64,000 nt of DNA from Roseburia sp. GTDB taxonomy: Bacteria > Bacillota > Clostridia > Lachnospirales > Lachnospiraceae. The notes below the pieces were generated by a model, which was given only the letters and a program-made list of their open reading frames with translations, searched no databases and was not told the origin of the DNA. Where the stretch lies: contig JAMPFV010000004.1 in NCBI GenBank assembly GCA_023664265.1, positions 1-64,000 of the forward strand, written 5' to 3'. How positions within the stretch are numbered: position 1 is the first letter of the stretch; each line of letters opens with the position of its first letter. Shown piece after piece: positions 23,738 through 32,962 of this stretch. Both the position numbers and the translations under genes were made by a program.

Positions 23738-26356
23738 TTAATTTTTATGATAACACAATCCTCCCGACAGGTAAACACCCTTTAAAAGTCTTCGTCTCAT
23801 TAAATATCCGATGGCGAAGAGCCATGAACCGATTGAAATGCCGATGCCTAATCTCATCCCTGGTGTTACATAATACAGCTCCACCTCATGCGCACCCGCC
23901 GGCACTTCTATTCCCGCGAACATGTCATTCACAGGATGTACCTGCGCCTTTTCCCCGTCTATCCTCGCATGCCAGCCTATGCTGTACGGTACGGAAAAGC
24001 ACAATATTTTGTCCCTGCTTAAATCAACGGTTCCGCGGATGCGGTTGGTCTCAACGCGGAATTTTCCATCCGTATCCGCCTTCAGGGCTTCTATCTGCTT
24101 CGCGTAATCCCTGAAATCATAATACACGACCTGCAACATATCCATATCCAACGCTGCCGCGTGACTGAACGTTATTACAATCTCAGCCGTTGTGTCCGTC
24201 TGAGCCGCTCCCAGATTCACTGCCAAAGGCGATAAGGGTCTTACATATTTCACATACCTGTTTTTTATATCGATTCCCCCTATCCAATCCGTACTTCCCG
24301 TGAAGAACAGATAGCTCTCGCATCCCGACCGAATGGTTACCTCCAGCGTTATCGTTCCGCCGGCCTCCGCCCGAATGGCATTGTCCTCCCACACGGCATC
24401 GCTCAGGCCGGTTATCTCATATGTCCCCTCATACAGACTGCCGGGCGGCTCCGGCAAATCCCTATACTCTCCGCTTATATCCCCTTCAACAGCCGCAGCC
24501 TGCATCATGATCTGCTGCTTTTCAAGGCCGGACATCGCGCGGTAATCCTCTATATCATACACATTTTCATAGGTGTAAGCCACCGGAAGGCTGTAGCTGT
24601 TTTCGTACAGACTCCACTCTCCATCCTGCGTGGAGCTCACATACGCGAACCCATATGGAACGATTCCCGCGTTTTCCGTTTTTACGACAAAATATTTTAC
24701 GGCGCACAGCGTTTCCGGTATCGTCCTTTGATCCAACCCGTAAATATTATAATTGGCACCGGCAATATCCCAATTCTCAAACGCCTGCGCATACCTGTCA
24801 TTTGTAATGCTGACATAGGACATGGTGCCGTAATACCCCTGCTGCATGGAAATATTCATGCCAAACCGCGGCTCCGCAAAGCCTCTCTCATTTTCTATCC
24901 GATAAAATACCTCCTTCTGTCCCTCAATATCCGTCAATTCACGAACCGCCTGCGGCCTTTGCAGGAGTTCTATGTCGGCGTCCCTCGCGACCGCTTTCCA
25001 ATTCATGCAAATCGTAAGCCAGCCCGCCGCAAACAATATGTACATTCCGGCTTTTTCTCTTTTTAAACGCTTTAACAGGGGCAGCAATATAAGCAGCACA
25101 AGCAAAATCAACCCATACGCCTGAATCGTCCTTCCAAACCGCTCCTGTGTAAGAATATCTTCTTTTTTGCCGACGATTCCCAACATCAGATACACAAGCA
25201 CGAGCCCCGCCTTCTGAAAAAGCGTGATCTGCCCCAGCTCGTCCCATATGGAAAACACACAGAACGCTATGTATAAATCGATCACGAGCTCCCATCGCTC
25301 ATAGAAGCCGTTAAAGCCGGACATCGCATAACTGAAAAACGGCATGATCGCCGTCAGAAACAATGCCGCGAGATTAAGCTTTTCCCGAATCCTCTTTCTC
25401 GCCAGCAATACACAGATAAGTGCAATCATGCCCACTGTGCAAATCGCCAGCTCTTGGGCCCTGTTCTCATAATAAGACGGGAAAAACATATTTTTGAGTA
25501 TATCCTTTATCTCCGGCCACGACAGGATGAGCGGACGCCAAAACCCCACTCTTCCCCTGTTGCTCAGCAGGAAGCCGAACACGGAGGGCACAAAAATCAC
25601 GGCGGCCATTCCAATTCCCACAAAATATTCCAAAAGCATCCCGCAGATTTTTGACAGGCTCTCCAACGGCCCCGTTCTTCTCCTGCACAGTCTGTATAGT
25701 ACATATACGGCCAGGGAAACGGATCCGATATACAGGAAAAAAAAGCCGCTTAGCGCAAAACAGCACACCGTAACGCAAAGGAGCCCTCTTTTCTTTTGGT
25801 TCATCACCCGTTCAGCGCCCAAAAGCAGCAACGGTATATAGAACATCGCATGTACAAAAATAATATGCATATTGCTCATCAGCGTAAATCCGGTAAAGCA
25901 GTACACCAAAGCTCCCATCACATACGCCGAGCCGCTTTTTGTGCCGTCCAACTCCGTGGCAAACGCAATAAAAGCAACGCCCCCGAGATAAACCCTCAGA
26001 TAGAATAAGACGGAATAGAAATATGGGAGATTTTCCTCCGAGACCAGTACCGTCAACAGATAAAAAGGATCATTTAAGCCGTAATAGTTCAAGGCCATGA
26101 TCGTGTCATCCCCCATACCGATGGAAAAATTCACCATAGGAAACACAAACCGCTCCCCGTGCAGCAGCGCCTGCCAAAAATCAATCCAAAGACTTCGGAC
26201 ATATACCATGATCGGATAATGCTGCGAAATGGCATCTCCCGTTCCCGTCATGCACAGGCCGAGCGATGAAATATAGTACACCAGCGGACCCGTAAACGCC
26301 CAAAAGCATACCGTAAATATGAAATATCTGCTTTTTATAAAATTCTTTACTGCCAT
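23738..26356 (-). CDS. YfhO family membrane protein
   Basis: An 872-residue protein. A dozen or so membrane spans fill residues 1-480, starting after MAVKNFIKSRYFIFTVC. An extracytoplasmic domain of about 330 residues follows, and a last span lies near the C-terminus after GAHEVELYYVTPGMRLG, a typical YfhO ending. YfhO proteins are GT-C-like and in Bacillus and Listeria work with an undecaprenyl-phosphate GT2 to glycosylate teichoic acid outside the cell. The GT2 at 19157 would be the natural partner. The gene starts 3 bases after the next membrane protein gene. Acceptor here unknown. Confidence 0.82.
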   Translation of the reverse strand: MAVKNFIKSRYFIFTVCFWAFTGPLVYYISSLGLCMTGTGDAISQHYPIMVYVRSLWIDFWQALLHGERFVFPMVNFSIGMGDDTIMALNYYGLNDPFYLLTVLVSEENLPYFYSVLFYLRVYLGGVAFIAFATELDGTKSGSAYVMGALVYCFTGFTLMSNMHIIFVHAMFYIPLLLLGAERVMNQKKRGLLCVTVCCFALSGFFFLYIGSVSLAVYVLYRLCRRRTGPLESLSKICGMLLEYFVGIGMAAVIFVPSVFGFLLSNRGRVGFWRPLILSWPEIKDILKNMFFPSYYENRAQELAICTVGMIALICVLLARKRIREKLNLAALFLTAIMPFFSYAMSGFNGFYERWELVIDLYIAFCVFSIWDELGQITLFQKAGLVLVYLMLGIVGKKEDILTQERFGRTIQAYGLILLVLLILLPLLKRLKREKAGMYILFAAGWLTICMNWKAVARDADIELLQRPQAVRELTDIEGQKEVFYRIENERGFAEPRFGMNISMQQGYYGTMSYVSITNDRYAQAFENWDIAGANYNIYGLDQRTIPETLCAVKYFVVKTENAGIVPYGFAYVSSTQDGEWSLYENSYSLPVAYTYENVYDIEDYRAMSGLEKQQIMMQAAAVEGDISGEYRDLPEPPGSLYEGTYEITGLSDAVWEDNAIRAEAGGTITLEVTIRSGCESYLFFTGSTDWIGGIDIKNRYVKYVRPLSPLAVNLGAAQTDTTAEIVITFSHAAALDMDMLQVVYYDFRDYAKQIEALKADTDGKFRVETNRIRGTVDLSRDKILCFSVPYSIGWHARIDGEKAQVHPVNDMFAGIEVPAGAHEVELYYVTPGMRLGIGISIGSWLFAIGYLMRRRLLKGVYLSGGLCYHKN

Positions 26357-26359
26357 CCG

Positions 26360-28045
26360 TCACTCCCCCGCACAAAATCCGTCCTCTATCCCCTTTCCGC
26401 GAAAGCGTATATCCGTCCGCCGCGGCAGCGCGGGAAACACCGCATAGCCCACGCGGTCCCCGTCCTCAGGGTAATAGAAAGTGACGCCCTGAACTTCATA
26501 GGCTTCCAGCGCATATTCCCCGTAATCCTCCTGGCACAGATAATACGGCTCCGCCGCCGTCTCACAGACATACCCCGCCAAGGACGTCGCCTTGACAAGC
26601 GTAAACACCGCAACCGCCGCCGATATGCAGACATACGCGCCGTGCGATATATCCTTCCTTCCGGTCAGGAAAACATCATAAGTCATGCCTCCGGTCAGCG
26701 CCACCGTCAGGAGCGCCCACGCATACCCGTAGCGCAGCAGCGGCGCGGAGAACTGCCAGAACAGATAGGAGGCCGTCACGCCGGAAAGCGCCAGAAGCGC
26801 GTCCAAACGCGCCGCCGTTCGCACTTTCCCGCCCGCAAGCAGATATAGTGCCAACGGCACAAACGCCGCCAGACACAGCATGTCCGCAATAATCAACAGC
26901 TTTCCCACCGCCGGGAGCATGGTGCGAAACCAATTCGGCGCCCACTCACCGATTCCCAGCTCCACAAGCGCCGCATTGTTGAGTCCGCGCCCCCACGTCT
27001 TTATCTCCGCGGCGTCCAGAGCCGCAGCCGCAGCCGGGATCTTCCAATCCGCCGCGAGAATATCCAGCTCCGGAAACGGGTACAGAAGATACCCTGAAAT
27101 CAAGGCGGTTCTCGCCACCCACGGCAGGAGCACAAGCAGTCCCATAGACAGATAAATCGCGATTTCCCGGTATCTTTTCCCCCGAAGCAACAGGAACGCC
27201 GGCTTGAGCGTCAGCAGGAGAATCAGACCCGCCGTCAGCTTTACGGACACCGCGTATACCCCACCCACGCACAAAAGCGCAAACGGCGCAGCCTCGGCGA
27301 TGTTTTCCTCCGACAGGGACAGCCACTTGATCATCAGATAAAAGACGATACACATGATGGCATAGTCGGAGGCCGGCGCGGTAATCTCGCGGTAGATGAC
27401 CGTCAGATAATAAAGGGCTCCCAACCGCGCAAAATCCGACAGCAGCAGCCTCTTGCGCGCCCGTATTCCGGTGAGCTTCAGCACCTCAAGGCTTAGCAGC
27501 AATGCGAACAGCCCGTTTACGGTATGCAGGGACTGTCCCGTCAAAAAGCGCATGCCATAGAGTGCGGACAGCGCAAAAAAGGAGCTGTTATACGCGAAAC
27601 GCACATGAAGGTTGCCAAGCCCCTTGACCACACCGTACTCCTCTATCCACCGGATACTCTGCGCATGGTACAAATCGGAATCATAGTGCATATATCCCCT
27701 TGAGGTACAGTAGGCCCAGAACAGGACAAGCGCAAGCGTCAGGATGCCCTTTCCCCCGCGCAGGAAAACGCTCCCGTCCGCCCAAAATCTGCCGATTTCC
27801 CTGCGTCCCGCAGCACAAATAAGCGCACTCGCCAAAAGCAGTATCATATCGGCGGCAAGTCCCACCCTGCATACAAGGCTGAAGAGCTGCGCGTACACCG
27901 TCGCAATGACAAGCCCGGCAAAAATCAGGCTGTCCGCACCTTTTATGCGGTATCCGAGCGTCCTCTCCGCAAATTTTGAAAAGGCAAGCCCCATTGCAAA
28001 GGCCGTAAAGCATATATAAACCCAATTCAATAAAACCGCAGCCAT
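26360..28045 (-). CDS. Large polytopic membrane protein, LIC_10190-like
   Basis: A 561-residue protein with about 12 hydrophobic spans and a short C-terminal hydrophilic end. The region MHYDSDLYHAQSIRWIEEYG, then VKGLGNLHVRFAYNSSFF, is what I recall for the LIC_10190 group of capsule-locus membrane proteins. Acidic residues just after an early span fit a GT-C style transferase, but no function is known. It lies between the YfhO and AsnB genes in the same operon. The protein is alanine-, leucine- and glycine-rich, and the DNA is clearly GC-richer than the island to its left. Confidence 0.62.
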   Translation of the reverse strand: MAAVLLNWVYICFTAFAMGLAFSKFAERTLGYRIKGADSLIFAGLVIATVYAQLFSLVCRVGLAADMILLLASALICAAGRREIGRFWADGSVFLRGGKGILTLALVLFWAYCTSRGYMHYDSDLYHAQSIRWIEEYGVVKGLGNLHVRFAYNSSFFALSALYGMRFLTGQSLHTVNGLFALLLSLEVLKLTGIRARKRLLLSDFARLGALYYLTVIYREITAPASDYAIMCIVFYLMIKWLSLSEENIAEAAPFALLCVGGVYAVSVKLTAGLILLLTLKPAFLLLRGKRYREIAIYLSMGLLVLLPWVARTALISGYLLYPFPELDILAADWKIPAAAAALDAAEIKTWGRGLNNAALVELGIGEWAPNWFRTMLPAVGKLLIIADMLCLAAFVPLALYLLAGGKVRTAARLDALLALSGVTASYLFWQFSAPLLRYGYAWALLTVALTGGMTYDVFLTGRKDISHGAYVCISAAVAVFTLVKATSLAGYVCETAAEPYYLCQEDYGEYALEAYEVQGVTFYYPEDGDRVGYAVFPALPRRTDIRFRGKGIEDGFCAGE

Positions 28046-28105
28046 TCTTTCCCCTTTTCCGGTGTCTCTCCCCCGCCGAATCCGTATCCCATGCCATGCT
28101 TGCGC

Positions 28106-28147
28106 GTCATCAAGACGCTGTCATCAGGACGCTGTCATCGAGACGCT
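28106..28147. repeat. Three tandem 14-bp repeats over the asnB-like stop codon
   Basis: GTCATCAAGACGCT, GTCATCAGGACGCT and GTCATCGAGACGCT follow each other directly. The last copy contains the stop codon of the asparagine-synthase-like gene. Probably slippage at the gene end. No function is evident. Confidence 0.75.
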
Positions 28148-30027
28148 TCGGCGGCTCTGTTGAGCATCCAGCTCTGGAACATCAGGATATACCAGATTTG
28201 GATCCGCCAGGTTCCGTTTTTCACAAAATCCTCCCAGATGCGCCACACCTCGTCCGCATTCAAAAGCCCCTGCTCCCGGAGCAGCTTTTTGTCAATCAGC
28301 GCCTCCGCCCAGCTCTGCAGCTCCGGCTCCCGAAGCCACTTCTCAATCGGGATGGAAAAGCCCTTCTTGGGTCTCTCCATCATCTCCCTCGGCACATACC
28401 GATAGAGAACGTCCCGCAGCACAAGCTTGCCCTCCGTGCCCTGCTTCTTATATTCCATCGGCACCGTCCACGCAAACTCCACAACATCCTTATCCAACAT
28501 CGGCACCCGCGTCTCCAGAGAGACCGCCATCGCCGCCCGGTCCACCTTGACCAGAATATCGTCCGGGTGATACACCTCCATATCCATCAGCATAATCGCA
28601 TTCTGCGCGTCCTTCAGCGCGCCGTAGGGATACTGATTGTGCTTGTACGGGTGCGCTCCCGGCTCCAGCGCGATCCGGAGATTGGACGCCTCCTGCGCGT
28701 TGGACAGCTCGTAGAGGTGCTCCGGGCTCTTGGCCCCCAGCAGATAGGATTTGGTCTGTAATACCCGGTTATTCCTGATCAGCGGACAGTGAATCAGCAG
28801 ATTGCTGCACAGCCGCCGCACGCCGTACGGATATCCCTTCATTTTGCCCCATATACGGTCGATTGACGAGTAGGTCGTGTACCCGCAGAACAGCTCGTCC
28901 CCGCCGTCCCCGCTCAGGGATACCGTCACATGCTCCCGCGTCATCTTGCTGACAAGATAGGTCGGTATCTGAGAGGAATCCGCAAAGGGCTCCCCGAACA
29001 TCCGGGCAAGCTTCGGAATCACGGCCTTCGCATCCTGCGCCGTGATATACAGCTCCGTGTGCTCGGTTCCCAGATGCCTTGCGATTTCCGCCGCATAGAC
29101 GGCCTCGTTGTATCCCTTCTCCTCCATGCCGATGGTAAAGCTTCTGACCTTCTTTGCGGACTGCGTCTGCATCAGCGCCACAATCGTGCTGCTGTCGATG
29201 CCCGCCGAGAGGAACGCGCCGACCGGAACGTCCGCGACCATCTGCTCCCGGATGGAGGCTTTCAAAAGCCGCTCCAGCTCGTCGGCAGCCTCCTGCCTCG
29301 TCCCCTGAAAGGGATGCGCCTCGCCGTATTTTGCCGCCTCCCTGACGGACCAGTACACGCTGCGCCGCGGCTCCTTATAGGGAGCGTCCAGCTCGAGCAT
29401 ACAGCCCGCGTCCAGCTTGTAAATATCCTGATAAACGGAATACGGCGCCGGTATATATCCATGGATAAAATAGAGCTGCAGCACCTCCCTGTCGATTTCA
29501 TTGTGAAAGCCCTCCAGCGCGCAGATACTCCCGATATCCGAGGCAAAGACAAACCCTCCGTTGACAAATCCGTAGTAGAGCGGCTTCTCCCCGATGCGGT
29601 CCCGAATCAGCGTAAGCCGCCCTGTCTCCTTATCCGACAGGGCAATGGCAAACATGCCCTTGCACATGGAAATCGTCTCTTTTACCCCGTAGGCCTCGAA
29701 CGCCTCCAGCAGCACCTCCGTGTCGGAGGTTCCGCGAAACCCGCGCACCTTCCCCTCGGCGAGCAGGCGGTCCCTTATCGTCCTGTAGTTGTAAATCTCC
29801 CCGTTAAAGACGCACACATACCGTCCGGACGCAGAATGCATCGGCTGTGCGCCGGTGTCCGACAAATCGACGATCGAGAGCCGCCGGTGTCCCAACACCA
29901 CACGGCCGTCCGCACTCGCCCACACGCCGCCCGCATCCGGCCCGCGATGGTACATTCTGTCATTCATCCGCTGTATATTCTCCCGCCAATTCCCGGGATA
30001 ATCACAAAAGCCCGCAATTCCGCACAT
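28135..30027 (-). CDS. AsnB-type glutamine-dependent amidotransferase (asparagine synthase family)
   Basis: About 630 residues. Starts MCGIAGFCDYPG, with Cys2 as the glutaminase nucleophile once Met is removed, so ATG 30027 is required rather than the open-frame start 12 bases upstream. The class II glutaminase domain spans roughly 2-200 (RGPDAGG, VFNGEIYNY, SDTEVLLEAF). The synthetase domain follows with pyrophosphate loop LSAGIDSSTIVAL (usual SGGxDS has Gly for Ala) and LSGDGGDELFCGY. In glycan loci such enzymes (for example WbpS) turn a uronic acid into its amide. That role is inferred. It is one of two copies. Confidence 0.82.
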   Translation of the reverse strand: MCGIAGFCDYPGNWRENIQRMNDRMYHRGPDAGGVWASADGRVVLGHRRLSIVDLSDTGAQPMHSASGRYVCVFNGEIYNYRTIRDRLLAEGKVRGFRGTSDTEVLLEAFEAYGVKETISMCKGMFAIALSDKETGRLTLIRDRIGEKPLYYGFVNGGFVFASDIGSICALEGFHNEIDREVLQLYFIHGYIPAPYSVYQDIYKLDAGCMLELDAPYKEPRRSVYWSVREAAKYGEAHPFQGTRQEAADELERLLKASIREQMVADVPVGAFLSAGIDSSTIVALMQTQSAKKVRSFTIGMEEKGYNEAVYAAEIARHLGTEHTELYITAQDAKAVIPKLARMFGEPFADSSQIPTYLVSKMTREHVTVSLSGDGGDELFCGYTTYSSIDRIWGKMKGYPYGVRRLCSNLLIHCPLIRNNRVLQTKSYLLGAKSPEHLYELSNAQEASNLRIALEPGAHPYKHNQYPYGALKDAQNAIMLMDMEVYHPDDILVKVDRAAMAVSLETRVPMLDKDVVEFAWTVPMEYKKQGTEGKLVLRDVLYRYVPREMMERPKKGFSIPIEKWLREPELQSWAEALIDKKLLREQGLLNADEVWRIWEDFVKNGTWRIQIWYILMFQSWMLNRAAEASR

Positions 30028-30045
30028 ATCGACCGCCATCCCTTT

Positions 30046-31311
30046 CTAATAAGTATCATATACGTTGCTCTCGATTCTCGTAAACCGCCGCTCGCTCACG
30101 ATCTCCCCCGTATCCTTATCCGTTACCTCCACCATGAAGTTCCCCTCATAGTATTCGTCGGACAGTTCAACATACGTCAGCGAGCCGAACACCCCGATGT
30201 TCTCCAGAAGCGCCATAATCTCGTCGTCCCCGTATATCAGAGAATCCCGCGTGGCGTACACCGTCGTCTCATAATCCGCGTCGTTTAAGAGCATCAGATA
30301 AGACCAGGTATCCTGAATCCCGTTGAGCCACTCCAGCTTTTCCCGCTTATATTCCTCATAGTCCCGGTTCCAGAACGCGTACTCCGGATTTTCCCGATTA
30401 TCGCGCACATCATAATGCTCCGTCAGATATTTTCCCAGGAAATCACTGACCTTCTTCGCCCCGGACGCGTTTAAATGATGGCTGACATCCGCACAGTCCG
30501 TCGCGTAGTTCAGCTCCAAATCCTCATACACAAAGTTCAGATAGGGCACATCATTCTCCTTTGCGCTGACATATCCCCAGTTTGCGACGGCCATCTCTCC
30601 CGCCGGCATATCGTAGGGAATATACATCAGCACGATGCCAATGTCCTTCTCCCTGCACAAATCTATGATTTTCTGCAGATATCGCTTGTTCAGACGATCC
30701 GCGGGGTCATACTGCTCCTTGGGTATCAGCTCCGGCGGCGTGTTCACGACCACCTCCTCGTGGAGCTCCGCCCCCTTCTCACAGCCTGTCTCCGGATGCA
30801 GATCCTCCGCGCCAAAGTCGTCGTCCCAGCGGCTGTGATACAGAGAAAGCGGAAACAGATATTCCGCGCGCTCCCCCGGCTCCAGCAGATCCCATATCAT
30901 TCTCACTTTCGTCAGCGACAGCGGCACGGTGTCCGTAAAGTTGTGCAGATATTTCGTATTCACCTTGCCGTCCCCATCGACGGCATACAGATCAATCACA
31001 ACCACCTTCGGCGTCGTGTGCTCAAGCGCATTCACCAGCTGCCAGTAGTTCGTGCAGATGTTCTCCGAATGGTTGGCAAGGTTATAGGAGACAATCCCGT
31101 AGTCGCGCCACAGCTCCATGGGATATACCGCGTTGATAACATGGCTTGTCCCGAGGAAAAGCACGTCGAAGTCCTGCGTCTGCCCGTAAAAATCATAATA
31201 CTTCCAATAACTGTATTTTCGCTCGAACAGAAAGCTCGTCTTCGCCAGCAGGAAAATCACCAGCGCCGCAAATAAAACCGAGCCTGCCGCTCTTTTTATT
31301 TTTACCGTCAT
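30046..31311 (-). CDS. SGNH-like membrane-anchored acyltransferase partner of MBOAT
   Basis: A 421-residue protein with one N-terminal membrane span (about residues 9-25) and an outside domain. VLFLGTSHVINAVYP places a candidate catalytic serine at residue 56. Later, DVSHHLNASGAKKVSDFLG supplies the D..H pair seen in SGNH/DltD/AlgX-type acyl-handling proteins. It follows the MBOAT gene by 18 bases, the usual arrangement for extracytoplasmic O-acylation where MBOAT passes an acyl group across the membrane and the SGNH protein attaches it to the glycan. Whether the group is acetyl or other is unknown. Confidence 0.72.
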   Translation of the reverse strand: MTVKIKRAAGSVLFAALVIFLLAKTSFLFERKYSYWKYYDFYGQTQDFDVLFLGTSHVINAVYPMELWRDYGIVSYNLANHSENICTNYWQLVNALEHTTPKVVVIDLYAVDGDGKVNTKYLHNFTDTVPLSLTKVRMIWDLLEPGERAEYLFPLSLYHSRWDDDFGAEDLHPETGCEKGAELHEEVVVNTPPELIPKEQYDPADRLNKRYLQKIIDLCREKDIGIVLMYIPYDMPAGEMAVANWGYVSAKENDVPYLNFVYEDLELNYATDCADVSHHLNASGAKKVSDFLGKYLTEHYDVRDNRENPEYAFWNRDYEEYKREKLEWLNGIQDTWSYLMLLNDADYETTVYATRDSLIYGDDEIMALLENIGVFGSLTYVELSDEYYEGNFMVEVTDKDTGEIVSERRFTRIESNVYDTY

Positions 31312-31329
31312 ATCCCGATACTCCCCTGT

Positions 31330-32802
31330 CTAAAATTGAAAATAGATAAAGCTCGCGGCGTCATAGGTTCCTCCCCAAATCCCGAAAATCAGCACAAACC
31401 AAATCGCCGTGATGTAACACAGCCATCGGCACCAAAGCTCCTGCTCCAAAATAATCTTCCTAATCTCAATTCCCCTGTATTTCATAAAATCCGAGAAAAA
31501 CAGCACCGCGATCGCCAGAAGCAGAATGCGGAAGCTCCATCGGCTCAGGCCAAGCTCATACAATCCCCCTGTCCAAAGTATGCCCATGTTTCCGATATGC
31601 AGCATGCTTCGGATAATCTCCACGGCCGAGCCAAGGCTCTCCGCGCGGAAAAATATCCACGCGAAATCCACCAGCGCGAAGGTAACCAGCCCGCTCACGA
31701 TCTTATGTCCCACGGAGTCCGGCTTCATGCCGAATATGTCGTTGAGCTTCTCCCGCACCGGTCTCGTGACGCCTCCCGCGACCTGATAAATGCCGTGTAT
31801 CAGCCCCCAGACCACATAGGTGCCCGCCGCGCCGTGCCACAGGCCGCTGACCAGAAAGACAAGGAGAAGGTTGATATATTTTCGCAGAACGCCCTTTCTG
31901 TTTCCACCCAGCGGAATATACAGATAATCGCGGAACCACGTTGACAGCGAAATATGCCATCTGCGCCAGAATTCCCCGATGCTCCGCGACAGATACGGAC
32001 AGTTGAAATTGTCCATCAGCTCAAAGCCCAATACTCTTGCCGCACCCACCGCAATCGTCGAGTAACCCGCGAAATCACAGTAAATCTGTACCGCAAACAG
32101 AACCGACGCGGCGATGAGATAAACGCCCCCATACTCCGCGTAATTCCCGTATACCGCGTCCACGATAATCGCCGCCCGGTCGGCTATGACAAGCTTGAGG
32201 AAATATCCCCAGAGCATGGTTAAAAGCCCCTCCCGCATCCTCTCAAAGTCGAATTTATGCGTCTCGTTCACCTGCCTGAGCAGATTTTTGGAACGCTCTA
32301 TCGGCCCCGCAACCAGCTGCGGGAAAAAGGCCACAAACAACGCGTATTTAAAGAAATTCCGCTCCGCGCGAACCTCCCCTCTGTAGACGTCCATGGTATA
32401 GCTCAGCGCCTGAAAGGTGTAAAAGGAGATGCCCACAGGGAGCAAAAAGGAAAGGGACGGCTTGGGCAGCGAGATATGAATGCCCGAGAGCAGCAAATTG
32501 AGGGAATCGATCGCGAAATTAAAATATTTAAAGAAGAACAAAACGGCGATATTCAATACAAAGCTCACCGCAACGGCCGTCTTTTTCGCCCTTTGAGAGT
32601 CCGCCCTCTCGATTGCGATACCGCTCGCATAGGTCACCGCGGTCGAGAACAGAAGCAGCAGCACATACCGGGCATCCCAGCTCATATAGAAATACCAGCT
32701 TGCCGCAAGCAGCCAGACATACCGCACCTTCTTGGGCAACGCAAAATTAATCAGTATGACAATCGGAAAAAAAATCAAAAAAGAATAGGAGTTAAATAAC
32801 AT
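31330..32802 (-). CDS. MBOAT family O-acyltransferase (AlgI/DltB/PatA-like)
   Basis: A 490-residue polytopic protein with about 11 spans. It opens MLFNSYSFLIFFPIVILINF, the typical MBOAT start. LLPVGISFYTFQALSYTMDV, YCDFAGYSTIAVG, FWRRWHISLSTWFRDYLYIP and LWHGAAGTYVVWGLIHG follow, the last with the invariant histidine. These enzymes carry acyl groups across the membrane for O-acylation of exported polysaccharide. The SGNH partner is downstream. It is the first gene of a transcript likely started at 32849-32878. A link with the adenylation-carrier pair at 15.9-17.7 kb in a Dlt-like pathway is conceivable but unproven. Confidence 0.88.
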   Translation of the reverse strand: MLFNSYSFLIFFPIVILINFALPKKVRYVWLLAASWYFYMSWDARYVLLLLFSTAVTYASGIAIERADSQRAKKTAVAVSFVLNIAVLFFFKYFNFAIDSLNLLLSGIHISLPKPSLSFLLPVGISFYTFQALSYTMDVYRGEVRAERNFFKYALFVAFFPQLVAGPIERSKNLLRQVNETHKFDFERMREGLLTMLWGYFLKLVIADRAAIIVDAVYGNYAEYGGVYLIAASVLFAVQIYCDFAGYSTIAVGAARVLGFELMDNFNCPYLSRSIGEFWRRWHISLSTWFRDYLYIPLGGNRKGVLRKYINLLLVFLVSGLWHGAAGTYVVWGLIHGIYQVAGGVTRPVREKLNDIFGMKPDSVGHKIVSGLVTFALVDFAWIFFRAESLGSAVEIIRSMLHIGNMGILWTGGLYELGLSRWSFRILLLAIAVLFFSDFMKYRGIEIRKIILEQELWCRWLCYITAIWFVLIFGIWGGTYDAASFIYFQF

Positions 32803-32848
32803 GAGCGCTTCCTCTGTTTACCGGATTTTACATTCGTAACCAACTGAT

Positions 32849-32878
32849 AGTATAGCATACTCAGCCTGAAAAGCGCAA
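32849..32878 (-). promoter_or_regulatory. Extended -10 promoter ahead of the MBOAT gene
   Basis: Minus-strand TTGCGC, 18 bases, TATACT preceded by TGC. The -35 lies inside one arm of the large inverted repeat 32862-32903. The predicted start is about 40 bases before the MBOAT ATG. Confidence 0.45.
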
Positions 32879-32903
32879 TCCACAGATTGCGCTTTTCAGG
32901 CTG
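32862..32903. repeat. 19-bp perfect inverted repeat between the GLUG and MBOAT genes
   Basis: CAGCCTGAAAAGCGCAATC, four-base loop, and its exact complement. It lies about 60 bases beyond the stop of the GLUG-protein gene, so it could end that transcript. No U-tract follows on the minus strand, and the sequence after it reads as a promoter -10. A terminator/promoter junction or a protein-binding palindrome are both possible. Confidence 0.55.
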
Positions 32904-32962
32904 ACTGATACTGCTATTTTCCCCGGAAGCCGCAGTTTCATGCGCGCCGGCTCCAAATCCGC

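Noticed and set aside
32862..32903. Confident intrinsic terminator
   Set aside because: The stem is excellent, but no U-tract follows in the direction of transcription; listed as an inverted repeat instead.
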